Part shown: positions 46,921-57,430 of the stretch, one piece after another
Layout: each line of letters starts with the position of its first letter
Numbering within the stretch: the first letter of the stretch is position 1
Source of the DNA: Deroplatys truncata
Taxonomy: Eukaryota > Arthropoda > Insecta > Mantodea > Mantidae
NCBI GenBank assembly: GCA_030765065.1
Contig: CM060977.1
Coordinates: 158,358,052-158,422,051, forward strand
DNA: 64,000 bases
Reading direction: 5' to 3'
Notes under the pieces: model-generated
Databases searched by the model: none
The model's input: the letters and a program-made list of their open reading frames with translations, nothing else
Told to the model about the DNA's origin: nothing
Position numbers and translations under genes: made by a program

Positions 46921-47042
46921 AGAGACATGGTAGAGCTCTGCTCGGGCCAGGACCTAGACCAAGCCCAGCCCTCGAGCCGGGTTCGGGCTTAATTTAAAAA
47001 AAAAAATGTTTGTCGGGCTCGGGCTTCAATAAACACGAAAAC
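46921..47042. other. Short GC-rich segment
   Basis: Repeated GGGCTCGGGCTT-like motifs (near 46946, 46982, 47015) form an imperfect tandem or inverted arrangement. Function unknown. Confidence 0.35.
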
Positions 47043-47180
47043 AAATTTATCACATTCAAAATATGCATTTTATTTGCCTTGTAATTATCTTAAACATGTG
47101 ATACTTGTATTTAATGAAAATCGTTACCACAATTTTTAATAAAATTAAAAAACAACGAAAACTTTTCCATGTAAAGGAAA
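47043..47180 (+). repeat. HLR internal fragment
   Basis: Contains ATGCATTTTATTTGCCTTGT to TTCCATGTAAAGG in family order. Both ends are absent. Confidence 0.6.
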
Positions 47181-48829
47181 AATAAAGACCAGAAAGTTTA
47201 ATTTGTCAAATTTTTGGTCTGCACTGTTGAGATGCCCGGAATAGCACAGCAATTATCACAGCATGCACACATCCATGCCAGTAGCAATACTAGTAATGAT
47301 AAAAAAAAGCGAAATATACAAAGAAATAAACAATGCTCACTCGGCTAATTACAAATAACACTACTGCAGCACGGCATCTGCAAACTCTGTCTCCCACACC
47401 CAGCACATCCTAGGTATAAGATTCAGTATCGCGGTATGGGTTACATTCACTATATGTTGCACAATTTCCATCGCATACAACCCACCCGAGGCATTATGGG
47501 AGCGTTGCCAACATTGAAGGGCCTTAAGCCGCAAAGCGTAGCCGAGAGATATTTTTTAGAAGTAGAGAAGTGGAACAGTAACGATAGGCGCAGCCTCAGG
47601 ATCTGTGATGCTAAACTCCAATGATCCATCACTTAGCGACATTTTGTCTTCTGTTGGCAACTATTCGTCTTAAAATGGATGCCGTAAGTACTTCAGGTGT
47701 GTTTGACTAACCCCCATACTGAATAATATGGGCAGAGTGCAGTAATAGGGGTGGCATGTAGTCAAAAAGTCCGCTTACTACATGCGGTTCCAGTAGCTCA
47801 GCCCCAATATTTCTGTAAAGTGGTTCCGCGATTGGTCCCAAGGATCTAAGTTCATCCCTTACCACTCCTCTCAGCAGGGGAAAAAATCTCTATGCCGGTA
47901 TCGGAAATCGAACTCGAGTCCCTTCGTATAGCAAGCGGCAGCATTTGGTGGACTAAATAATAATAATAATCATCATAAATAACTGCAAAAATAATTCTAT
48001 ATAAAAAATTAGACAATTCAGCCTCGCTCGGAAGGTACACACAGGTGAACTCTTAAATTTTTACACGGCACAGCGCCTTTTTACACCATATGCAATACAA
48101 TTGTGTAGCCGCTGCAGCAGGTTGTACTGCATTATTAAACATGTTACCTTCCATGTGTCTTCTCTGTAGCGCTGAGGTAAAGCGTACGGTATTTCTGTGG
48201 TTAACACCACAGGTTCGCTTCTTGCATGTAGCAAGCACTTATTTTTCTTCATTTAATTTTCGATATACTCCATTTGGTAAAGTTCACAATAGAATAGTTA
48301 TTACGATGCAAAATACGTGGCTTCGCAATTTCATCATGCATATCTGTATCTTGTTGGATATCAAGGGGCGGTCTAGGTGTGTTGTGGCAGTTTGACGATA
48401 CACTGAACAGTGCGCAATACACGGTAATACTTGAGAATATTTTTATTCCCTCTGTGAGGATAATACGTCCTGATGGAATTGTTGAATTCATATAAGATTT
48501 TGCGCACAAATTCAAGAGGCCTGGGATGTTGCCGCTTCTCTCCATGTTAATGTAGGAATTTAATTCACCTATAATCCGAAAATGAGGGCAGTTATAGGTG
48601 CTCAGGGTTCATACAACTGATATTAATTTTGTTTATTTTTATGTGTTTTATTTTTAGGGGATAATAGTTTATTTGCATTTATTTCTTTAGTTATTCAAAA
48701 TGAGTATTTTAGTAGAATTGTGTTGTTGCGCGCATAGATATGCCTAAAACTTAAAATGCTAAAGTTATATTAATGCAATTTTATGTTATACACATGCAGT
48801 CATAAAATTAGCAATATAAAAAATAGCAA
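47181..48829. other. Unassigned sequence
   Basis: A degraded tRNA-like stretch lies near 47880-47945 (box B-like GAGTTCGATTTCC on the minus strand). Short frames at 48053-48545 occur on both strands and are not recognisable. Confidence 0.3.
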
Positions 48830-48905
48830 TAACGGATACGAGATTTGAATCGAGGAGCTTATGAGCGCAAGCGGTACCTTCTTAACCTGTCAGCCAACGA
48901 AACAT
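48830..48905 (-). repeat. Degraded tRNA-like sequence
   Basis: On the minus strand, TTGGCTGACAGGTTAAGAAG is followed by CGATTCAAATCTCGTATCCG, with spacing near that of a tRNA. The stems do not close fully. Probably a tRNA-derived repeat. Confidence 0.4.
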
Positions 48906-49149
48906 TTTCCCGGGATTTGTTTTCAGTAGCTTATAAGCGTCACCACCGAGAAACACCGTTATAAAATGACTATTACGCTCACAGGTCAGAGACCTTTCTA
49001 CAGTTGCTGCATATGCATTGTGAACACAGCTGTTGCGAAGGTACAGAAGCCCCCCAATCGTCTCATGGAATCTGAGGATGACTCATTTTTTTGTCCACGA
49101 GTGTACAGTGTAACGTATTCTCGGGCTCGGTGCGGGGCTAGGTTGTACG

Positions 49150-49292
49150 GAACAGGGTTTAAAACGAAATGTGTGATACAAGCATTTCTACAAAACGTTG
49201 ACTCGATTAAGGAAGGTGATAAAAGAACAAGGTTTTGTAAGAATGGCTTCCTAGAAAAGCTGATAAAGTAATGTGAATGCAACACTTCGGAT
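49150..49292 (-). repeat. HLR 5'-end fragment (subfamily B)
   Basis: Contains ACGAAATGTGTGATACAAGC and ends near AATGTGAATGCAACACTTCG. The adjacent AAGCTGATAAAGT has lost the family motif. Confidence 0.5.
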
Positions 49293-49965
49293 TTGTGTTT
49301 CAAGTAGATACTGGATTAAGGAAGGAAGATAAATGAAACGAAGAAGTGCACGTAACAAATATTCGAATAATTAGTTTAAATAAAATTGTTAAACATGCAT
49401 GAAAGTTATTACTGTCGCTCAAAATACAACGAAGCACAAAAGAAAGGTATAAGCCTCAAGTTTTCTACTCGTGAAAGAGTTAGTATCTCAGCGACCGTAC
49501 ACCTGACGAACGTACAGCTGGCATGTCGCTGCGATAAGCCGTCCTTGACGATAACGGGTAACAACCTGATTTCAACTACAGCTATACGCAAATTAGATGG
49601 CGAGCCAGTCAGTCGGTCGGAAGTTCAACATAATGAGGCACAAGTGAAATTGCCTGTTGCAGTCATTTGTTTACTTGCTTCGCTTTATCTCTGCCGTCTA
49701 CACCACAGATCATATCTGGGCACGCACAATGCTTTGGTACAATGAAAGAGCAACTTAATGTTAGCATTCAGTAAACTCTCCCTTTAGTGCTGCTAAAAGC
49801 CGCTCTTCCTGTAGAAGAGATTATCTGAATGCATATATAAATGCATATAAACAAAACCATAATTTTTAAAATTAGGAATTATCTACCACACAGCAGTTTT
49901 CCTATTACCCATTCATAATTTTATTTCTCCATAAATGCCTATCCTCTGCATCTTCATCTGTTAGT
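49293..49965. other. Unassigned sequence with a 119-codon frame
   Basis: The plus-strand frame 49386-49745 starts MLNMHESYYCRSKYNE. I do not recognise it. It is somewhat GC-richer than its flanks and might be an exon or an old repeat, but nothing decides this. Confidence 0.3.
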
Positions 49966-50015
49966 CATCTAGGCGCCAGTCGTCCTCCGTGGTGTAGTGG
50001 TTACGATGCTAGCCC

Positions 50016-51008
50016 CTACTCTGTATTCACTCAGGTTGATCCGCGTCAAAACAAACCCCAGGTGACCAGTGCACCGCTATAGTGTATCCTTCCGCCATTC
50101 GCACTAGAAATAATTTCACACTTTCAGACCATGTGGCCAGTACAAGCGGCACGTAGTCCTTATTTCGACAACTGAAACAGTGACTAGCATATTCTGTTAA
50201 GGGCTAAAGGTGATACGATTGATAGTTGCAACAAAATAAACGTTTCACATATAACAATAGTTAATTCTAAAATAAATGAGCGAAAAATAAAGTAACAGAT
50301 ATGCGATAACCTAATTTATTCGCTCTATGGAAACGGCACTTTATTAACTGTTGGCGGCTCATTTTAAAAAAAGAAATTGTGCCCTATTACACGAATTGCA
50401 TTCTTCTTAAAATCACTACATTGTTGCATCGCGTATTTCATATACTTTCTTCTTTTTTTTTCCCCGGGTGTAACCACTTTTCTCGTATTAGATTTTTCTG
50501 CACAAGCGCTGTTTATACTTGTACTCGAAACACCGGTGAACTCAGAAGTAAATTTCACCATTTCTTTCGCGGAAAGTGTTGGATATTTCTCACATAACTT
50601 ATAATAAAGATTCAACAGTATTGTTTTTTCACCACTAGTCAATGGTTTGCGCGGCTAATGTTTTACGTAATTCGACGAAAACACAAGAGCGAATTCACCG
50701 TCCTGCATGATACCGAACTCAACTGCTGCTTTCTGGCTGTAAACAATATTCTGCGTCTACCCGGATGTCAGGTGACTCATACGAATTGCATCATGGGACT
50801 TGTAGCTCTGTTTTACGTTATAAATCAGCGTTAAATAAAATATTAGGTATATGTATAGAATATTATACTATTTAAGGATAAATTCATTCTAAAATTCAGA
50901 GATTAGCATGGGACTACCTTCCTGGGCGCATTGCTACCGCGCTGCACCACGGTGCACTGATCACGTGGGTTTGTTTTGCCGCGGATCAACCTAAGAGTGA
51001 ATATAGTG
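50016..51008 (-). mobile_element. CACTA-ended DNA element, copy 2 (complete)
   Basis: The right end, read on the minus strand, is CACTATATTCACTCTTAGGT at 51008. The left end has CTGTATTCACTCAGGTTGAT at 50021. The inverted ends are about 60 bp and include GGTTGATCCGCG and CAAAACAAACCC. About 990 bp inserted into SINE-A copy 7. CACTA-type ends point to the CMC/EnSpm or Chapaev groups, but the target duplication is blurred, so the superfamily is uncertain. Confidence 0.75.
50364..50705 (-). pseudogene. N-terminal fragment of an unrecognised transposase-like protein, copy 2
   Basis: Minus strand: an ATG near 50705 opens MQDGEF and, one frame away, ..VFSSNYVKH with the same TAG as copy 1. Then MTSGEKTILLNLYYKLCEKY runs from 50642 to about 50364, ending VIGHNFFF. 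The segment CAMQQCSDFKKN-like before the end matches the region after 28434 in copy 1, which has one frameshift more. No catalytic part, so the element is non-autonomous. Confidence 0.55.
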
Positions 51009-51304
51009 TGGTTCCCGAGGTCGCGGGTTCAAACCCGGTGGAGGACGATGGATTCTTTTCGGACGTAAAAATCCTCAGTATGGCTTCCTTCAGAAGGAAA
51101 GTAAAGCCGGTGGTCGCGTGTCGTAGATTTACGGCACGTAAAAGAACCTCAAACCTGATAAAGAGGCCTCTGATCAAAATTACGGTCTTTCACGCCCAAT
51201 ATAGAATGGGACGCTAAGGACCACAGCAGTTAAAGAGCGTCCATAAATAAACCTCAGTTTATTGTTTACACCCTCGTTCATATAACTTTGCCCCTACTCT
51301 TTAC

Positions 51305-51745
51305 TGTCACGTGCACTACTCACCCATCATTGGCTGCTGTCGAGGGATAGGTTATTGTGCGGTACAAACTAATTTCTTGTTTAACATGTCATTTATTGTA
51401 ATACATTCGAAGAGAATTGACAAATTTATGTTTTGATAATAACCGTATGAATCAAGTATATTACGTAGGAAGGTAATGTCTCTGGAATGAATGTAAATTC
51501 ATATCAATAAATAGGTAGGAGGATCCTTCGGTTTGAACCTGCCTCTCAGGACGACGAAAGCTAGTGCATGTAACATGACAGGGTGCTTTTGTCGCTTTTA
51601 TCGCTTTGCAATGTTTGTTTGTCAGATACATCGCCATTCAAAGGTGTACATTAATCAACCAGGAGAAAGGGGGAGGAAAGGGAGCACGGAAGAATACATT
51701 TCGGCGGGGCAAGGTTCTAAGAAACAGAGTTTGCAGTGCAATCTG
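51305..51745 (+). repeat. Repeat W, copy 2
   Basis: Inverted partner of 46495-46920 about 4.4 kb away. The 124-codon frame at 51533-51907 overlaps this repeat and has no known domain. Confidence 0.65.
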
Positions 51746-52629
51746 ATAATCAGAGTTAGGACAAATATATTTTGGCTTACAATATGTGCATGCTACGGGT
51801 TTGTATCGACAGTGCGGCAAGGGGAAGGGGGTGTCACAGGTAACCAGGAACTGGAAACAGTAGCGTTAGGGGTAAAACAGAACATAAACACAGAGCTCAC
51901 AGAGTAAGTCTAGCATACCAGTAACGCAAGCGAACTACTGACTCGACTGGGTCCGTGTACTCTGCACGACGTCACGTGTACTAGGTAGGGTCGTAGTTAA
52001 CGTTGGTTCCTCGCTCAGTGGATATTTGTCCAAGTTCTACTGATAATGGTGTGCTGTCGTTATAATTTGTTATTGAATATTCAGACTTATTATGAACTCT
52101 ATCACGCTTTTGATATTGGCCACCCCAGTCTGATTGGTTTTCGCAGCCGTTGTCGGCGTAGAGTTCTCGCCTGATCTTGTGTTAGAGCGTATGATTTTTA
52201 GTTCTTTGTATTAATAGATAAATTAAAACGGAGGAAAGGATTTTCCTGTGTATGAAATTATACATGTAAATAAATTAAGTTGCATTATAATACGACTAAA
52301 CTGCTAATAGAATTATCTGCACATGACACATACTCATTATAAAATTAAAGACTACTCCGTTCGTATTCCAATCATTTGATATTCAACAATGGAATGCAAC
52401 ATAATATTCTTTTGTGTTTAAAGGGTTATTTGGAGGTATATTTTTAAAAAATGTTCTCCTTTGAGGGTGCCTGAATGAGATAGGTAGTTTGGTTATGTTG
52501 CATTTTTTTGAGTAGCACGGGTCACAGACAAGCCTGCGTAAAAATACTCTCTCTATGTGCCCCCTCTCTGTCATATTGTACATAAACAGTTTTTTTTTAA
52601 ATAGCGCTTAGGACTAGGCACTAGGATTA
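51746..52629. other. Unassigned sequence
   Basis: No supported feature. Confidence 0.3.
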
Positions 52630-53012
52630 GGAGCGGAGGGTGTTTAGAACCTCGACCTATGAAGATATTTTGTACCTAAGCCCCTGACGGGGCGCCCCCG
52701 GGAGGGAGGGGTGAGGTGATAGGAGAGAGGGAGAACCAAACCAGGAGGTTCGACAGGGCAGAAGCCAGGATCCCTCCTGCGGGCTTGCACATCCCACTGT
52801 GGGGGCCCGGGACTCGGAGACCGCCTCCATTCCAGGGGACAAAGTGTTACAAAGTGAATGAAAGGGAAACTATGCAAAGGAAATCGTTGTAATTAAGAAA
52901 CCAACGCAGCATCCGCCTACCAACCAGGGAAACCCACGAAAAACCCAAGGTCAGAATAGTGAGCGACGGGAATTGAACCCGGAATCTTACCAAGGAGCCA
53001 ATTCGCTCAGTT
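52630..53012 (-). mobile_element. SINE-C: tRNA-derived SINE, GC-rich tail
   Basis: Read on the minus strand, the head starts GAGCGAATTGGCTCCTTGG near 53010, has a perfect box B GGTTCAATTCC and closes with TCGCTC, which pairs with the first six bases. The head is only about 48 nt, as if the anticodon arm were deleted. The central domain occupies 52942-52895. The GC-rich tail reaches about 52630. Confidence 0.65.
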
Positions 53013-53802
53013 TTAGTTAGTAAATGTAACTATTTTGGTAAAGTAAAATCGATTTTTAGAAGCTTCTGTTTAAAATTGTGTTTCATCTTTATAGTGTTTA
53101 TATAATGAAATATTCTCCCTGGTAAAATAAGCTCATTGGTGTCGCACCTCCTCTCTCAGAGATTATAGTTATAGAGAGTAAACTATCGGTAGAAATGCAT
53201 ACTTTAATCTGCTGCTGAACAGGAAAACAGACAACTGTAGGAAGAATAGCCTGAGCTGGAGAAAGGGAACAAGCTTCTTATAATGCAAAATATATAGAGT
53301 GCATGTTTACATGTGTGTTATGATCTTACTGTCTCCATACAAAAAGTACTGGGAGACAAACATGAGACAACAGCGATAATAAAAGCTGTGCGATGGGTTC
53401 TTATGAAGGAATTTCTGAAACAGGTGTCACTGATCGAGTTGCGCAGTGGGCAGGAGGAAAGGCATGCGGAGGGTCCTCGACCCCACGCACGCACGCATGC
53501 ATGCATGGGATGCTGGGTACAGAACTACAAAGGTGGGCGACATTGCCATCGGGAAATAAATATTCAACATGGTGTTGTTGCTTCCCACGCAAGACTCGAC
53601 ATTCCATCCCCCTAGCTCTGTGACCACCTAGACATACATGTCTCTTAAGAAACGGTCATCAATCAGCTGCATGCCATCTCTTGGATATATTCATATTAAA
53701 TCGAAGAGGAAGAAGATTTCTTCCTTAAAACAGTCGAGTGGTTAGCAGCCATATTTACTATAAAGTAATAAAATAAATAAACAAAACCTTATGTTACATG
53801 CA
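53013..53802. other. Unassigned sequence
   Basis: Several overlapping frames on both strands at 53313-53627 are rich in His/Arg because of a CACG/CATG run near 53484-53508. No domain recognised. Confidence 0.3.
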
Positions 53803-53805
53803 CAT

Positions 53806-54608
53806 GACTTTCTCTACTACCTATAGTAAGAAGGGGATGTATTGTATTCCACCCAAAAATTCGATACCGAGATTTCACCGGAAATACATGTTTTGATGCC
53901 CACTGAATAAAAAAAAAGCATTTTTGGAAACATGTCCGTGTATGTGTCTGTGACAGTGGGATAAACACCAAATTTGGTAATTAGGTTCAGTATCTTCCAG
54001 AGATACGAAGCGAAGGTTTTCAAGAAAATCCCGCCACCACAGATTACCCTTTACATGGAACAATTTTCGAAAATTTTAATTTTCTCAAAAATGGCTCTTA
54101 ACGAATTTGATTAAAATATCATATGTTTAAGATAATTCATGAGAAATGAAATGTATATCTTGAATTTTCTGGGAATGTCTCCAAAAGTATTCTTCATTGT
54201 AAACGACTTTTGCATAACTGGTAAGATAGACAAAATTTTACTGCACAAAAAATGTAGATCGCGTTAAAATACACAATTTATGTCATAAACATTTTTGTTG
54301 TTGAGCGAACCATTTTCGAGATATTGCTTGTTATTCCCTTAAATTTTCCAATATTTATACTTTTTCTCAAATTCGTTATTCAGTTTTTTTTTTGTCCTGG
54401 TAATACAAAGAGAATGGAATGCGCCAAATAGCAACCAGCTCTTAAAATATTTGACTATCGCTTAAAGCCTACCAATTCCCCTTGCATCTACAAGAAAATT
54501 AGCAATAAGATTAACATCTTGATTAACATGAAGCATATGGAGAATAAGCGTTTGTAAAAATAGTTTGTACAAGAGTAGAGAAAGTCATGTGAGTGTAACA
54601 CATCAGAT
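53806..54608 (-). repeat. HLR element copy 18 (subfamily A)
   Basis: Hairpin end CTCTACTACCTATAGTAAG at 53813, 5' terminus GTGTAACACATCAGATTTTT near 54594. A small deletion near 54220. Followed head to tail by a subfamily B copy. Confidence 0.9.
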
Positions 54609-54648
54609 TTTTTTTATATAGTAACTCCAAACTATTATTACGCAAGCT

Positions 54649-55509
54649 TATTACTTTCTCTACCACGTACATAGCACGTAGAGAAGGTATTACATTGCAC
54701 CCAAAAATTCGATACCGAGATTTCACCGGAAATACATGTTTTGAGGCACCTGAATAAAAGAAAGGTTCACGTCTGTGTGTGCGCGTGTGTCTGTGAATAG
54801 CATAACTCAAAAACGAAAAGTTGGATAAACAACAAACTTGGTATTTAGGTTCATTACCTTCTAAAAATGTGACACGAAGATTTTTCAAGAAAATCCCCCC
54901 TCCTCAAACTACGCTTTACATGGAACTTTTTTCAAAATATTTTATTTTCTAAAAAAAGGCTAACGATTTTGATTAAAACACCTATATTAAAGATATTTAC
55001 ATGACAAACAAAATGTAAATCTTGAATTTTCTGGGAATATCCTTTGAAGTCCTCTTCATTCGGAAGGAATTTTGTATAATCTTGTAAAACTAGTAAACGT
55101 TAAGCGCTATACGAAAACGTACTCCACAGAAAATGTAGATCTCTTTAAAACACAATTTATTCCAAATAACGTTTTATGTGGCATCAGCCATTATCGAGAT
55201 ATCCGTTTTTAATGTTCCGAATTGTTCATTACTTCATTCTTTCAAGTCTTGTCAACATTCAATTGTTTCTCCCGATGTCATGGAAACGGTGTGGAATTTT
55301 AAGGGCAGCATATACCGTCCAGTTCTTAAACATTTGACTATCGCTATTCCCTTTGTATCTATAACGAAATGTGTAATATAGTTATTTCTGCAAAGGTTTA
55401 CTTGGATCAAAATGAAGTAGATAGAAAAATAAGCTTTAGTAAGAATAGTTTATATACCACTAATAAAGATAGAGGGTAGAGAAAGTCATGTGAATGTATC
55501 ACATCAGAT
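54649..55509 (-). repeat. HLR element copy 19 (subfamily B)
   Basis: Hairpin end CTCTACCACGTACATAGCACG at 54657 and 5' terminus AATGTATCACATCAGAT at 55493. The subfamily B middle includes TAAACGTTAAGCGCTATACG. Confidence 0.88.
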
Positions 55510-55525
55510 ATTTGTTTTTATCAAT

Positions 55526-55959
55526 TTCATGTCAATTTCACTACACATTTCGTCATGGGTACAAGGGGATAGAGGAAACCAAATCGGTAGCTAGGTATTT
55601 TAAAGCAGCTTGTTATATGCTGGCATTTAAATTCCGTATTCTCTTTTCATGACATCGCGAGAAACAAGTGAATAGCGACTGATAAAGTAATGCAAAATTC
55701 AAAACAATTTTAAGGGCTATTTTGGAAATGGCTGGTGTTAAAAAAACAGTTATTTGAAATAAATTGTATATTTTGAAGACATTTATATGTTTTTGTCTAT
55801 CTCTTATGATTTACCCGTATAGCTATACAAAACTGCTTCCGATAAAGAGAGCTTCTCAAGCTATTTCCAGAAAATTCAAGACATAACTTTAATTTGTCAT
55901 GCAAATATCATAAATATATGGCACTTTAATCAAAATCGTTAAGAGCCACTTTTGAAAAA

Positions 55960-56000
<41 letters not shown>

Positions 56001-56205
56001 GAAAATGCTCTATGTAAAGGGTAGTTTCAAGTGGGGGATTTTCTTGAAATAAAATCTTTGTGTCACATCTTTGAAAGATACTGAACTTAAATACCGTGCT
56101 CGATAGTTATAGAACATTTCATTTTTGAGTTATGCTGTTCACACATACGCGAACCTTTTTCTAAAAATCCCTTCTTTTAATTCAGGTGCCTTAAAGCAGT
56201 AACCT
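55526..56205 (+). repeat. HLR element copy 20 (subfamily B), 5'-truncated
   Basis: Body from CACTACACATTTCGTCATGG to AATTCAGGTGCCTTAAA. A pure A-run of 36 bp at 55962-55997 replaces the family's short A-run before the TTCCATGTAAAGGG segment. Confidence 0.75.
55962..55997. repeat. Poly-A run in HLR copy 20
   Basis: 36 consecutive A. It expands an A-run that is short in other copies. Confidence 0.9.
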
Positions 56206-56246
56206 TATTATCCCCAGTTTGATTTATGGAACAATGTTATTTATGA

Positions 56247-56380
56247 AAGTTGCGTTATCGTTATGAATGTTGCGTTATCGTTATGAATGTTGCGTTATCG
56301 TTATGAAAGTTGCGTTATCGTTATAAATGTTGCGTTATCGTTATAAATGTTGCGTTATCGTTATAAATGTTGCGTTATCG
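56247..56380. repeat. 20-bp tandem repeat, 7 units
   Basis: The unit is ATGTTGCGTTATCGTTATGA. The invariant TGCGTTATCG recurs exactly every 20 bp from 56251 to 56380. The first three full units end TATGA and later ones TATAA, so the array grew in at least two steps. A CAT repeat follows at 56382-56398. Confidence 0.95.
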
Positions 56381-56502
56381 CCATCATCATCATCATCAGG
56401 TGCTAGACTTAGATTAGCTTAGAAAGTTTGAAAAATGACCTATAAAATGACAAAATTTGAAATGGCTTAGTTACAAGAATGACCTAAAGCTGAGATTTAT
56501 TC

Positions 56503-57393
56503 GATTAAAATTAGTGCACTGCAAGTTTTAAATTGTGTATAAATGCTATATAAGCAGAAAAAATGTATAAGAATAATAGTGATATAGTTTAGAAGTTAAT
56601 TTTAAAAATATATTTGATCCGTATTCTTGTTTGAACAACCTGAAAAGAAAGTTAAGAAAACTATTTTTGAAGCAGATCTTACAAAACTGTGGCATTAACT
56701 CTTTTGATTCCTCAGATTATACAAAATTCATTGCGAATGAAGACACTTCACAGCTTATGACACGTCACAAGGACAAGAACAATAGTAACTCAACGCGAAA
56801 AAGTGAAAACTGACCTGCCTCATCTCTAGTTTGGGACATAAATTAAATTGAGTTTTCTTTATGGACGCTCTTTAACTACCGCGGTCCTTAGCGTCCCATT
56901 CTTTATTGGGCGTGAAAGACCGATAATTTTGCTCAGAGGTCTCTTTATCAGACTTGACGTTCTTTTACGTGTCGTAAATCTACGACACAGGACCGCTGGC
57001 TTTACTTCCCTTCCAAAGTAAACCATGCTAAGGATTTTTACGCCCGAAAAAATCTATCGCCCTCCGCCAGGTTTGAACCCGCGACCTCGGGAACTAGAGG
57101 CTAGCATGGTAAGTTTGGGACATGCTATTCATAACTGCAATGATATCTGTTTCCTCACAATAGCCGCCCCTCCACCCACTACAACCTTTACCAGACTAAC
57201 CATTAAATAGGAATGATTCTTTTTTCCAAAAAATGCTAGTAAAGGATTCACAAAGTTACACCTATTTCTCAGTTGAAAAGTAAAAGTTCTGGTGTTTGAA
57301 ATGTCAATATAAAACTCTTTATAGGTATACTCAATGTAAATGCAATAAAATAAAGAGCAAAAGGCAAGAAGATGACAAACTAATTACCTAAAG

Positions 57394-57395
<2 letters not shown>
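56503..57395. repeat. Repeat U, copy 1 (carries SINE-A copy 8)
   Basis: Matches 61171-61774 outside the SINE. Landmarks: TTACAAAACTGTGGCATTAA, CCTAGTTTGGGA-like target, AATAGCC.CCCCT, AGGCAAGAA.ATGACAAA. The 60-codon frame here is not conserved between copies. Confidence 0.7.
56840..57111 (-). mobile_element. SINE-A copy 8, 5'-truncated
   Basis: Perfect 12-bp duplication AGTTTGGGACAT at 56828-56839 and 57112-57123. The head stops about 24 nt short of the full 5' end, so box A is lost. This is typical of incomplete reverse transcription. The unoccupied site survives in the sister repeat near 61529. Confidence 0.92.

Positions 57396-57427
<32 letters not shown>
57396..57427. repeat. (AT)n microsatellite
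   Basis: About 16 AT units between repeat U and the next HLR copy. Confidence 0.9.

Positions 57428-57428
<1 letters not shown>

Positions 57429-57430
<2 letters not shown>

Larger units (their letters stand above)
49979..51262 (+). mobile_element. SINE-A copy 7, split by a CACTA-ended element
   Basis: Head part 49979-50015 (GTCGTCCTCCGTGGTGTAGT, box A) and the rest at 51009-51262, starting TGGTTCCCGAGGTCGCGGGT. The break falls inside the tRNA-like head between box A and box B. The tail ends CATAAATAAACCTCAGTTT. Confidence 0.88.

Noticed and set aside
48830-48905. Elongator tRNA-Met, because CTCATAA occurs at about the anticodon position
   Set aside because: The flanking bases do not form an anticodon stem around that loop and the acceptor ends do not pair.
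56247-56380. CRISPR-like array
   Set aside because: The units are contiguous tandem 20-mers with no spacers, in a eukaryotic repeat context.
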